From assembly GCA_025454975.1 (NCBI GenBank), contig JALONK010000020.1, positions 30,059-94,058 on the forward strand: a DNA stretch of 64,000 nt, read 5' to 3'. A program made the position numbers and the translations under genes. The notes under the pieces were generated by a model. The model searched no databases. It saw only the letters and a program-made list of their open reading frames with translations, and was not told the origin of the DNA. Source of the DNA: Bacteroidia bacterium. Lineage in GTDB: Bacteria > Bacteroidota > Bacteroidia > UKL13-3. Positions 55,901-64,000 of the stretch are shown one piece after another. How positions within the stretch are numbered: position 1 is the first letter of the stretch; each line of letters opens with the position of its first letter.

Positions 55901-56735
55901 GCAGGTACGATTAATCTTATCAAACTACAAAAACAGATTAAACCAAGAAATTGCCGACTTTAAACGTAAGGAGTTTGCATTATTGGTGGGTGATGAATTA
56001 CCAACGGGTATTTTAAAACTAGCAAAAGTTTACATCGCACAAAAACGTAAGTTAAAAGTAGGTGATAAGATGGCCGGTCGCCACGGAAATAAAGGTATTG
56101 TAGCACGTATTGAACGTGATGAAAACTTACCATTTATGGAAGATGGAACTCCGGTAGATATCGTATTAAATCCTTTAGGTGTACCTTCACGTATGAACTT
56201 AGGACAGATATATGAAACTGTTTTAGGTTGGGCAGGAAAAGAATTAGGGATGAAGTTTGCAACCCCAATTTTTGATGGTGCAACAGAAGAACAAGTACTT
56301 GACTACTGTAAACAGGCAGGTATTCCTGAGTTTGGTTTAACGCAACTTTACGATGGTTTATCAGGTGAAAAATTCCACCAACCGGTAACTGTAGGTGTAA
56401 TTTATATGTTAAAACTTGGTCACATGGTTGACGATAAAATGCATGCTCGTTCAATCGGACCTTACTCATTAATTACACAACAACCACTTGGCGGTAAAGC
56501 CCAGTTTGGTGGTCAGCGTTTTGGTGAGATGGAGGTTTGGGCACTTGAAGCATTTGGTGCAGCCAATATCTTACAAGAAATCCTTACTGTTAAGTCTGAT
56601 GATATTATCGGACGTGCTAAAACTTATGAAGCGATTGTTAAAGGTGATAACTTACCACAACCTGGTATCCCTGAATCATTCAATGTATTAATGCACGAAT
56701 TAAGAGGCTTAGGATTAGACGTAACACTCGAATAA
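52920..56735 (+). CDS. rpoB: RNA polymerase subunit beta
   Basis: 1271 residues, normal for Bacteroidota. The TTG at 52920 gives [31 protein letters not shown] 52935 is the alternative. Conserved segments include [24 protein letters not shown] and the rifampicin-pocket region [47 protein letters not shown]. The catalytic-side blocks [14 protein letters not shown] and [19 protein letters not shown] follow. The rifampicin cluster looks wild-type (S/H/R positions intact by eye). Confidence 0.99.
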   Translation: MANTNMQAGERINFSTVKKVIDYPDFLDVQLESFKEFFQLDTTSESRANEGLYKVFQENFPITDTRNIFVLEFLDYFVDPPRYTIDECIERGLTYSVPLKAKLRLSCNDPEHEDFQTIVQDVYLGTIPYMTPSGTFVINGAERVIVSQLHRSPGVFFGQSYHTNGTKLYSARVIPFKGSWIEFATDVNNVMYAYIDRKKKFPVTTLLRAIGFETDKDILNLFDLAEEIKVSKSGLKKVVGRKLAARVLKTWVEDFVDEDTGEVVSIERNEVIIERDTVIEDEHIELIVEAEVKSILLHKNESSHNDFAIILNTLQKDTANSGKEAHEHIYRQLRNADPPDEETARGVIDKLFFSDKRYDLGEVGRYRINRKLERTTSSEVRVLTKDDIVAIIKYLIELSNSRADVDDIDHLSNRRVRTVGEQLYSQFGVGLARMARTIRERMNIRDNEVFTPADLINAKTLSSVINSFFGTNQLSQFMDQTNPLAEITHKRRMSALGPGGLSRDRAGFEVRDVHYTHYGRLCTIETPEGPNIGLISSLCVHAKINSMGFIETPYLKVEGGKVKTDQAVTYLSAEDEDGKTIAQSNARYDEHGNFETPKVKARFEGDFPMVEAEKLEYMDIAPNQIVSIAASMIPFLEHNDANRALMGSNMQRQAVPLLRPEAPVVGTGLEGKVAQDSRTLVVAEATGVVEYVDATQIIVKYEQSELDKLVNFGSDSKVYNLIKFRRTNQNTCVNLKPIVRKGDKVTKGQVLCEGYATQAGELALGRNLKVAFMPWQGFNFEDAIVISEKVVKEDIFTSIHVTEYELEVRDTKRGEEELTNDIPNVSEDATRNLDENGLIRVGCEVSEGDILIGKITPKGETEPSPEEKLLRAIFGDKAGDVKDASLKAPPSSAGVVIDKKLFARTKKDKTAKTDDKSRLAKLQDEHDKNVAGIKQVLIDKLFNVLQGKTSQGVYNVYSEELIAKGSKFTQKNLGDVDFTHINANNWTTDADKNEQVRLILSNYKNRLNQEIADFKRKEFALLVGDELPTGILKLAKVYIAQKRKLKVGDKMAGRHGNKGIVARIERDENLPFMEDGTPVDIVLNPLGVPSRMNLGQIYETVLGWAGKELGMKFATPIFDGATEEQVLDYCKQAGIPEFGLTQLYDGLSGEKFHQPVTVGVIYMLKLGHMVDDKMHARSIGPYSLITQQPLGGKAQFGGQRFGEMEVWALEAFGAANILQEILTVKSDDIIGRAKTYEAIVKGDNLPQPGIPESFNVLMHELRGLGLDVTLE

Positions 56736-56760
56736 TTTATCACTATCAGCAAATTCACGT

Positions 56761-59700
56761 ATGTCAAAAAAAGATATAAAAGTAAAAAGTAATTTCACCA
56801 AAATTAGAATTGGTCTGGCTTCTCCTGAATCTATTCTACAACGTTCACATGGTGAGGTAACCAAACCGGAAACAATTAACTACCGTTCATTTAAACCTGA
56901 AATGGGAGGATTGTTTTGTGAGCGAATATTCGGACCAATCAAAGATTACGAATGCCATTGCGGAAAGTACAAACGTATCCGTTACAAAGGCATTGTGTGC
57001 GATCGTTGCGGTGTGGAAGTAACCGAGAAAAAAGTGAGACGCGAACGTATAGGTCATATCAACCTTGTTGTTCCTGTTGCACATATTTGGTACTTCCGTT
57101 CACTACCGAATAAAATTGGTTATTTGTTAGGTGTACCAACCAAGAAATTGGATATGGTAATCTACTACGAACGTTATATTGTTTGCCAACCGGGCGTTAA
57201 ATCAACCGACGGCACTCAAATGCACGATTTGTTAACGGAAGAAGAATACCTTGATATCTTGGATTCTTTGCCAAAAGATAACCAGCATTTAGATGATGAA
57301 GACCCAAATAAATTCATCGCTAAAATGGGTGGTGATGCATTATGGTTTTTATTATCTCGTATTAAACTAGATACCTTAAGTTTCGATTTACGGATTAAAG
57401 CCAGCACCGAAACTTCACAACAACGTAAACAAGAAGCATTAAAACGCTTGAAAGTTGTTGAGTCGTTTAGAGCTGCACAGGAAAATGGTGAAAATCGTCC
57501 GGAATGGATGGTAGTTAAAATCCTTCCTGTGATTCCACCGGAATTACGTCCTTTAGTGCCGTTAGAAGGTGGAAGGTTTGCTACGTCTGATTTAAATGAC
57601 TTATACCGTAGGGTTATTATTCGTAATAACCGCTTAAAGCGTTTAATGGAAATTAAAGCACCTGAGGTGATTTTACGTAACGAAAAAAGGATGTTACAAG
57701 AAGCGGTTGATAGCTTGTTTGATAACACCAGAAGAGTAAGTGCAGTAAAAACTGAGGGTAACCGTCCGTTAAAATCTTTAAGTGATATGCTTAAAGGTAA
57801 ACAAGGTCGTTTCCGTCAAAATTTATTAGGTAAACGTGTTGATTATTCAGGTCGTTCGGTAATTGTGGTTGGTCCTAACCTTAAATTACACGAATGTGGT
57901 ATTCCTAAAAATATGGCGGCTGAATTATTTAAGCCGTTTATCATCCGTAAGTTATTAGAACGTGGTATTGTTAAAACTGTAAAATCAGCTAAGAAATTAG
58001 TAGATAGAAAAGAGCCCGTAATTTGGGATATTCTTGAGAATATTTTAAAAGGACATCCGGTGTTATTAAACCGTGCTCCAACACTCCATCGTTTAGGTAT
58101 TCAATCTTTTCAACCTAAATTGGTTGAAGGAAAAGCTATACAATTACATCCTTTGGTGTGTACAGGTTTTAATGCGGATTTCGACGGTGACCAAATGGCG
58201 GTTCACGTTCCACTTGGTAACGCTGCTATCCTTGAAGCTCAAGTACTAATGCTAGCTTCACATAACATCTTAAATCCTGCTAACGGTGCGCCTATCGCAG
58301 TACCTTCGCAAGACATGGTGTTAGGGTTGTATTACATCACTAAAGGTCGTAAATCAATTCCTGAAAATCCTGTTAAGGGTGAAGGTTTAACTTTTTACAG
58401 CGCGGAAGAAGCATTAATTGCGTTTAACGAAAAGCGTGTCGACTTACATGCACATGTAAAATGTCGCGTGATGGTGGTTGAAAACGGAGAATTCTTATAC
58501 AAATTGGTTGAAACAACCATGGGAAGAATTTTATTCAACTTCGCCGTACCTCCAACTTATGGTTATATAAATGAGTTATTAACAAAGAAAAACTTACGCG
58601 ATATTATCGGAAGTGTAATCAAAGAATGTGGAATGGATGTAGCCGCTAAATTCTTAGATGATATCAAAGAATTAGGTTTCCACTACGCATTTAGAGGTGG
58701 TCTTTCATTTAACTTGAAATACGTTAATGTTCCAAAAGAAAAAGAACAATTCGTAAAACAAGCAATGGATGAGGTTGATGAAATATGGAATAACTATAAC
58801 AATGGTTTCATCACTAACAACGAAAGATATAATCAAGTAATTGATATCTGGACTCGTATCAATTCGCGTTTAGCAGATACCGTATTAAAACAATTAAAAG
58901 AAGACCGTCAAGGATTCAATCCAATTTATATGATGTTGGATTCGGGTGCGCGTGGTTCAAAAGAACAAATTCGTCAGTTAGGTGGTATGAGGGGATTGAT
59001 GGCTAAACCACAGAAAAACCTTTCAGGTGGAACAGGTGAAATCATCGAGAACCCGATTCTTTCTAACTTTAAAGAAGGTTTATCCGTAATCGAATACTTT
59101 ATTTCAACCCACGGTGCGAGAAAAGGTTTGGCGGATACCGCTTTAAAAACTGCGGATGCGGGTTATTTAACTCGTAGGTTACACGACGTTGCTCAAGACG
59201 TGGTTGTAAACGAACCTGATTGCGGTACCTTACGTGGTATTGTAATGAGTGCCTTGAAAGATAATGAAGAGGTGGTTGAAACTTTATTCGAACGTATCTT
59301 AGGTCGCACCAGCTTGCATGATGTTATTGATCCATTAAATGGTGAAGTATACTGCTATGCAGGTGATGAGATTACGGAAGAAATTGCCACTAACATTGAA
59401 AACTCTCCTATTGAGCATGTAGAAATACGTTCAGTATTAACTTGCGAATCTAAATATGGAGTATGCGCAAAATGTTATGGACGTAACTTAGCTACAGCAC
59501 GTATGGCACAAGCCGGTGATGCAGTAGGTGTTATTGCAGCACAATCAATCGGTGAGCCAGGAACTCAGTTAACTCTTCGTACCTTCCACGTGGGTGGTAC
59601 CGCTTCTAACATCGCTTCTGAAAGCGAAATGGTTGCTAAATTTGGTGGTATTCTTGAATTCGAAGAAATCAAAACTACCAATATGGATACCGAAGAGGGT

Positions 59701-61032
59701 CCAACTGAAGTTATTATTGGTCGCCAAGGTGAGATTCGTATTTTAGACGAAAAAACCAGAAATACGATCATCACTGTAAACATCCCTTATGGTGCACACT
59801 TGTTTGTTAAAAACGGACAAAAAGTAGAAAAAGGTGCTCGTATTTGTACTTGGGATCCATACAACGCGGTAATCATTACTGAATTCCCGGGTAAAGTAAA
59901 ATTCGAAAATATCATCGAAAATGTTACTTATAAGGAAGAAAGTGATGAACAAACCGGTCACAAAGAGAAGGTAATTATCGAATCAAAAGATAAAACTAAA
60001 ATTCCTTCAATTATTGTGGTTGATAAAAAAGGAACAGCCCTTAAAGAATACAACATTCCGGTTGGTGCACACATTGTGGTTGAAGAAGGAAACAGCTTGA
60101 TTGCCGGACAAATTCTCGTTAAAATCCCTCGTGTTGTTGGTAAAACACGCGATATCACAGGTGGTTTACCACGCGTTACCGAGTTATTCGAAGCTCGTAA
60201 TCCTAGTAACCCTGCTGTAGTAACAGAAATTGACGGTGTGGTAAGTTTTGGCGGAATCAAAAGAGGTAACCGTGAAGTTATTATCACTTCAAAAGATGGT
60301 GAGCAAAAGAAATATATGGTTTCGTTATCAAAACACATTTTGGTGCAAGAAAACGATTTCGTAAAAGCAGGTGCTCCATTGTCTGACGGCTCGATTAGTC
60401 CACAAGATATTTTACGTATCGAAGGTCCATTAGCTGTGCAACGTTACATCCTTAATGGTATCCAAGAAGTATACCGCTTACAAGGTGTAAAAATCAATGA
60501 TAAACACATCGAAACTATCGTGCGTCAAATGATGCAAAAAGTAGAGGTGATTGATGCCGGTGATACATTATTCTTGGAGGGTGAAAACGTTGATCGTTGG
60601 ACATTCAAAGAAACCAATGACTGGATTTACGACAAAAAGGTAGTAATAGATGCCGGAGATTCAAACAATTTAAAACCGGGACAAATCGTAAGCGTACGTA
60701 AGCTACGCGACGAAAACTCAATGTTGAAGCGTAAAGATCTTCGTGCGGTAGAAGCCAGGGATGCACAACCTGCAACAGGTGCGCAAATCATTCAAGGTAT
60801 TACCCGCGCATCACTTGGTACACACTCGTTCTTAAGTGCTGCATCGTTCCAGGAAACAACTAAAGTGTTGAACGAAGCTGCCATCTCAGGTAAAGTAGAT
60901 CACATGTTAGGATTAAAAGAAAACATTATTGTTGGACACTTAATTCCTGCCGGTACAGGTTTACGTGAGTACGAAAAACTAATCGTAGGTTCGAAAGAAG
61001 AATACGAAATGTTATTGGCCTCAAAAGGTTAA
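56761..61032 (+). CDS. rpoC: RNA polymerase subunit beta'
   Basis: 1423 residues. The N-terminal zinc finger is [23 protein letters not shown]. The clamp and active site follow with [23 protein letters not shown] and the catalytic Mg motif [15 protein letters not shown]. The bridge helix/trigger loop region contains GSRGSKEQ-like [20 protein letters not shown] and [20 protein letters not shown] [19 protein letters not shown]. The second zinc site is [13 protein letters not shown]. It follows rpoB by 25 nt and ends at a strong terminator. Confidence 0.99.
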   Translation: MSKKDIKVKSNFTKIRIGLASPESILQRSHGEVTKPETINYRSFKPEMGGLFCERIFGPIKDYECHCGKYKRIRYKGIVCDRCGVEVTEKKVRRERIGHINLVVPVAHIWYFRSLPNKIGYLLGVPTKKLDMVIYYERYIVCQPGVKSTDGTQMHDLLTEEEYLDILDSLPKDNQHLDDEDPNKFIAKMGGDALWFLLSRIKLDTLSFDLRIKASTETSQQRKQEALKRLKVVESFRAAQENGENRPEWMVVKILPVIPPELRPLVPLEGGRFATSDLNDLYRRVIIRNNRLKRLMEIKAPEVILRNEKRMLQEAVDSLFDNTRRVSAVKTEGNRPLKSLSDMLKGKQGRFRQNLLGKRVDYSGRSVIVVGPNLKLHECGIPKNMAAELFKPFIIRKLLERGIVKTVKSAKKLVDRKEPVIWDILENILKGHPVLLNRAPTLHRLGIQSFQPKLVEGKAIQLHPLVCTGFNADFDGDQMAVHVPLGNAAILEAQVLMLASHNILNPANGAPIAVPSQDMVLGLYYITKGRKSIPENPVKGEGLTFYSAEEALIAFNEKRVDLHAHVKCRVMVVENGEFLYKLVETTMGRILFNFAVPPTYGYINELLTKKNLRDIIGSVIKECGMDVAAKFLDDIKELGFHYAFRGGLSFNLKYVNVPKEKEQFVKQAMDEVDEIWNNYNNGFITNNERYNQVIDIWTRINSRLADTVLKQLKEDRQGFNPIYMMLDSGARGSKEQIRQLGGMRGLMAKPQKNLSGGTGEIIENPILSNFKEGLSVIEYFISTHGARKGLADTALKTADAGYLTRRLHDVAQDVVVNEPDCGTLRGIVMSALKDNEEVVETLFERILGRTSLHDVIDPLNGEVYCYAGDEITEEIATNIENSPIEHVEIRSVLTCESKYGVCAKCYGRNLATARMAQAGDAVGVIAAQSIGEPGTQLTLRTFHVGGTASNIASESEMVAKFGGILEFEEIKTTNMDTEEGPTEVIIGRQGEIRILDEKTRNTIITVNIPYGAHLFVKNGQKVEKGARICTWDPYNAVIITEFPGKVKFENIIENVTYKEESDEQTGHKEKVIIESKDKTKIPSIIVVDKKGTALKEYNIPVGAHIVVEEGNSLIAGQILVKIPRVVGKTRDITGGLPRVTELFEARNPSNPAVVTEIDGVVSFGGIKRGNREVIITSKDGEQKKYMVSLSKHILVQENDFVKAGAPLSDGSISPQDILRIEGPLAVQRYILNGIQEVYRLQGVKINDKHIETIVRQMMQKVEVIDAGDTLFLEGENVDRWTFKETNDWIYDKKVVIDAGDSNNLKPGQIVSVRKLRDENSMLKRKDLRAVEARDAQPATGAQIIQGITRASLGTHSFLSAASFQETTKVLNEAAISGKVDHMLGLKENIIVGHLIPAGTGLREYEKLIVGSKEEYEMLLASKG

Positions 61033-61051
61033 TTCATAAACTAACAAATAT

Positions 61052-61083
61052 AAAAGGCAGTCGTTATTCGGCTGCCTTTTTTT
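61052..61083 (+). terminator. Rho-independent terminator of rpoBC
   Basis: Stem AAAAGGCAG/CTGCCTTTT with an 11-nt loop and a T-tract, 20 nt after the rpoC stop. Confidence 0.93.
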
Positions 61084-61154
61084 ATGCTCTAAAATTGATT
61101 CCTTTATCTTTTTAATTGCAGCCGTTTAAACTTCAACAAGATTCGCAATGATTT

Positions 61155-61234
61155 GGGGCTTTTAACGGGCTGTTCACTGCAAGTCCTCGCTCGTTCCTCG
61201 CTGTGGGCTTTCCGTTGCCATCCCTAAGCCGGGC
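61155..61234. repeat. GC-rich repeat-like intergenic island
   Basis: An 80-nt stretch markedly richer in G+C than its surroundings, with short inverted pieces (AACGG/CCGTT, GGGCTT/AAGCCGGG) and a CTCGCTCGTTCCTCGCTG tract. It has no coding frame. It resembles dispersed intergenic elements I recall in Bacteroidota genomes. Only one copy is visible here, so the repeat status is inference. The rest of the gap from 61084 to 61365 is plain AT-rich sequence. Confidence 0.5.
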
Positions 61235-61365
61235 ATTATTTTTCAACAAATATTTTTTCATGATTAAAAACTCCATGCTTCAATTTGAAGATGAAGTTTA
61301 CATGATTATAAGTTTCTACTAATTATATTACTTTTGAATTGGTTGTACTCCTAGATTAATTGTAT

Positions 61366-62235
61366 ATGAATCTAAGCATCTATACCGATCATTTAAATAA
61401 TGCCATAAGGTTCTCATCATTTGCAAAAATGGAAACTGAAACTATGTTTAGTGGCATGGGTATTAAGTATGTGGCATCAGGTGAAGAAATTTATTATGTA
61501 AATGGTAACAAGTATGCAGTTAAACAAGGGGAATATATCATAGGTAACGACTTTACCAGTGCATTTGTAAAGATTGATCATCACCAGGCTGTGCAAGGAT
61601 TATGTATTGATGTTTCAACGCAAATTATTGATGAGGTAGCCGGTTACCATCACCTGCATGGAGATGATTTAAAAAGTTTTTTACTGTCTGAGCAATTTTT
61701 AGTAAATAAGTATCAAGCAAAAAATACCACTTTAGGTTATTCGCTTTATGAAATTAATAAAAGTATTCAAAACAAAAGCTTTGATTCGTTAATGTTAAAC
61801 GAGGAGGTATTTTATTCGTTGGCAGAGTCTATTATTGAAGATCAGCGTTATATTTTTAACCATTTAAACAAACTGAATTTTACAAAAGAAAATACAAATA
61901 CAGAGGTTTTTCGCTTATTGCTCCAAGCCAAAAATTATATTCATGATAAACTCCATCAACATGTATCGCTTGATGAGCTTACAGTTGAGATAGGAATGTC
62001 GAAATATCATTTTATCAGGTTGTTTAAAAAGGTATTCGGACTTTCCCCTTATCAGTATCAAAAGCTTCAACGAGTTGAATATGCCAAAACCTTGTTGCAT
62101 AAGGGAGTTAATGTAGCTGAGGTTGCCATTCAACTTGGTTATACAGATACCGCATCATTTTCAAAATCGTTTAAACAAGTATCGGGGATCAATCCGAGCG
62201 ACATAAAAAAGCAATTTTCGACAATCAAAATTTAA
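61366..62235 (+). CDS. AraC-family transcriptional regulator
   Basis: 289 residues from ATG 61366. The N-terminal 180 residues are a cupin-like ligand/dimer domain (GMGIKYVASGEEIYYVNGNKYAVKQGEYI). The C-terminal 100 residues contain two helix-turn-helix motifs (HVSLDELTVEIGMSKYHFIRLFKKVFGLSPYQY and KGVNVAEVAIQLGYTDTASFSKSFKQVSGINPSDIKK), the AraC/XylS signature. The target is unknown; the co-directional hydrolase gene 36 nt downstream is a possibility. Confidence 0.92.
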   Translation: MNLSIYTDHLNNAIRFSSFAKMETETMFSGMGIKYVASGEEIYYVNGNKYAVKQGEYIIGNDFTSAFVKIDHHQAVQGLCIDVSTQIIDEVAGYHHLHGDDLKSFLLSEQFLVNKYQAKNTTLGYSLYEINKSIQNKSFDSLMLNEEVFYSLAESIIEDQRYIFNHLNKLNFTKENTNTEVFRLLLQAKNYIHDKLHQHVSLDELTVEIGMSKYHFIRLFKKVFGLSPYQYQKLQRVEYAKTLLHKGVNVAEVAIQLGYTDTASFSKSFKQVSGINPSDIKKQFSTIKI

Positions 62236-62271
62236 GTGAGTTTAATTACTTGCAAACAAAATTAGTTTGCT

Positions 62272-64000
62272 ATGATTCGTTTGTTTTTTGCATTATTGTT
62301 TGTATGTACCACAGTAATTTCTAATGCACAATTAACCCGCCGAGTTAAGTTAGGCGCCGTATTAGAGTACACAACCATCAATGGAATATCAGGTTGCAAA
62401 GTTAGGCAAGTTACTAATGACGGCACAGCCGTACCGCTTAAACTTGTAACTGATGATTTAATTTTAAACATTGGTGGTAAAAACTTTTCATCAACCCAAG
62501 AATTTATTCAGTTGTTTCAAACGTATATTCCAAATCAGGTTGTTGAAATTACAGTATTACGTGCGAACAAAAAAATGAAGTTAAAAGCGAAGGCTGTTGC
62601 ACGCGCATATGAAACAGATGATAATGCCACTGTAATATACACAGAAGCCAATTATAAAAATGGTGAGCTTAGGGTAATCATTAACAAACCTTTTGGAAGA
62701 GTTAAAATGCCTGCCATGCTTTTTATACCGGGTTACACCTGCAGCAGTATTGACGAACTTCGTTCTGATCATCCTTATAAAAGAATTATTGATGCTTACG
62801 TTGATGCCGGATATGTAACCTTACGAATTGAGAAGAGTGGCTTAGGCGACAGCAAAAATACACCACCATGTGAATCATGTGATTTGATAGATGAAATTGA
62901 AAACTTTGAAGTTGGATTAAAGAAGTTAAAATCATTAACCTATGTTGATACAACTAAAATTATCATCGTAGGACACTCAATGGGAGGAATTATTGCACCT
63001 GCCATCAGTGCAAAACATCAAGTAGCAGGGGTAGTAGTATATGGTACTACTGCCAAATCGTGGTTCGAATATCAAATAGAAATGTATCGTGTACAAAATG
63101 CCTTAGCAGGGATGAATCCGATAGAGGTTGAACGTTCAGTAGTTGCACAATACGATGTAAATTATCGCTATTTTGTTAAAAAAGAAAAGTTAGAAGACAT
63201 TGCCAAAGATCCTAAAGCTGACAGTATTTTACGCAATAGTTGGGAATACGATGGCAATGGAAAAATCTATAGCAGGAATGCCGAATATTGGCGACAAATT
63301 CAAGATTACCCGCACCTCGAAAATTGGAAAAATACAACGTCAAAAGTACTGGTACAATTTGGTGAATCCGATTTTCAAGCATTTTCTAGAACCGACCACG
63401 AGCAAATTGTAAATACAGTAAATTACTTTCATCCCGGTAATGCTACACTAAAAGTATTTCCGCTTACCGATCATTATTATGCAAAATCAGGTACTATGCA
63501 ACAAGCCTATGATAAATTTGCTAACCGACAATATCAGCAGTTGTTTAATGAATATAACCATGATGTAGGAAAATCAGCCGTGGACTGGAGTAATCAGGTT
63601 ATACAAAATTTATTTAAGAATGAAACACCCGTTGTGGGTTGGCAAAAGTTAAACACTGCACGTTATCCCGGCAAACAAGATGATATCACTTTTATTAATG
63701 AAAATGAAGGTTGGTATGTAAATGGTTATGGAAGCATATACCACACAACCGATGGTGGCGAACGTTGGGAAAAACTTTATGAGAAACAAGGAACCTTCTT
63801 TAGATGTATTGCATTTATTGATAGTTTACGTGGATTTGTTGGCACCGTTGGTACTGATTATTTTCCTAATGTAACTGATACCATTCCTTTATATGCTACA
63901 ATTGATGGTGGTAAAACATGGAAACCTGTAGCCTATTCAGGTAGCTATGTTAAAGGATTGTGTGCCATTGATGTGGTTAAAGAGCAATATATAAATCATG
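62272..64000 (+). CDS. PDZ-alpha/beta hydrolase-YCF48-like exported protein, 3' end beyond window
   Basis: An open frame from ATG 62272 to the window edge (576 codons so far, no stop). Signal peptide (LFVCTTVISNAQ), then a PDZ-like domain (about residues 25-105: VRQVTNDGTAVPLKLVTDDLILNIGG). An alpha/beta-hydrolase/peptidase S9-like domain follows (LFIPGYTC, DAGYVTLRIEKSGLGDS, nucleophile S236 in GHSMGG). From about residue 460 on come photosystem-stability-factor (YCF48/BNR-type) beta-propeller repeats (GWYVNGYGSIYHTTDGGERWEKL, YATIDGGKTWKPV). The hydrolase substrate is unknown. The protein is probably periplasmic or surface; a C-terminal sorting domain would lie outside the window. Confidence 0.85.
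   Translation, partial: MIRLFFALLFVCTTVISNAQLTRRVKLGAVLEYTTINGISGCKVRQVTNDGTAVPLKLVTDDLILNIGGKNFSSTQEFIQLFQTYIPNQVVEITVLRANKKMKLKAKAVARAYETDDNATVIYTEANYKNGELRVIINKPFGRVKMPAMLFIPGYTCSSIDELRSDHPYKRIIDAYVDAGYVTLRIEKSGLGDSKNTPPCESCDLIDEIENFEVGLKKLKSLTYVDTTKIIIVGHSMGGIIAPAISAKHQVAGVVVYGTTAKSWFEYQIEMYRVQNALAGMNPIEVERSVVAQYDVNYRYFVKKEKLEDIAKDPKADSILRNSWEYDGNGKIYSRNAEYWRQIQDYPHLENWKNTTSKVLVQFGESDFQAFSRTDHEQIVNTVNYFHPGNATLKVFPLTDHYYAKSGTMQQAYDKFANRQYQQLFNEYNHDVGKSAVDWSNQVIQNLFKNETPVVGWQKLNTARYPGKQDDITFINENEGWYVNGYGSIYHTTDGGERWEKLYEKQGTFFRCIAFIDSLRGFVGTVGTDYFPNVTDTIPLYATIDGGKTWKPVAYSGSYVKGLCAIDVVKEQYINH

Overview
The window is a contiguous piece of chromosome from a member of the Bacteroidota. Reasons: several secreted proteins end in a type IX secretion (Por/T9SS) sorting domain; genes generally lack Shine-Dalgarno sequences except rpsU; two promoters match the Bacteroidota pattern TTTG-N19-TAnnTTTG; the base composition is AT-rich; and the gene content is typical (DUF4369 TlpA-like protein, WbqC, BtuG-like lipoprotein, DUF5522, tuf-trpT-secE-nusG-rplKAJL-rpoBC). 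I cannot resolve the order from sequence alone. There is no rRNA operon, CRISPR array, prophage or insertion sequence.

Layout. 1-5.8 kb: acyl-CoA-binding protein, a META-domain lipoprotein gene broken by an in-frame TAG, gatB, a TlpA-like thioredoxin, and a PhoB/PhoR-like two-component pair. 5.8-10.7 kb: tRNA-Leu, a dihydroorotase-like protein that has lost its first metal-binding histidines, an acidic hypothetical protein, cystathionine beta-synthase, an alpha/beta hydrolase and a hot-dog thioesterase. 10.86-15.9 kb: a cobalamin riboswitch followed by a vitamin B12 uptake operon: a TonB-dependent receptor whose last strand is out of frame, a tandem DUF4465 protein with a T9SS domain, a BtuG-like DUF5074 lipoprotein, and a 58-residue DUF5522 protein. 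16-19.3 kb: a hexapeptide acetyltransferase, an inward-rectifier-type K+ channel and an outer-membrane protein. 19.3-25.1 kb, minus strand: an exported redox cluster of a cytochrome c/copper-monooxygenase fusion, a Rieske lipoprotein, a MauG-type di-heme peroxidase and a PhoX-like T9SS protein. The first three overlap and are probably translationally coupled.

25-36 kb is mostly housekeeping: an RsiV-like lipoprotein, uvrB, lipA, OsmC, a THUMP-like methyltransferase, sppA, purB and a DEDDh exonuclease. 36.3-42 kb holds two divergent giant T9SS surface proteins. 42-47.4 kb holds a chromate transporter, WbqC, acyl-CoA dehydrogenase, rpsU with a perfect Shine-Dalgarno, xerC and hpf. 47.6-61.1 kb is the translation/transcription superoperon: four tRNAs, tuf, tRNA-Trp, secE, nusG, rplKAJL, rpoB and rpoC. 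After rpoC come a GC-rich repeat-like island, an AraC regulator, and a PDZ/alpha-beta-hydrolase/YCF48-like protein that runs off the end.

The two best candidates for a lesser-described system are the riboswitch-controlled B12 capture locus with its duplicated DUF4465 protein, and the exported heme/Rieske/copper redox operon. Three apparent gene lesions or degenerations (META lipoprotein, TonB receptor, dihydroorotase) deserve checking against reads or relatives.
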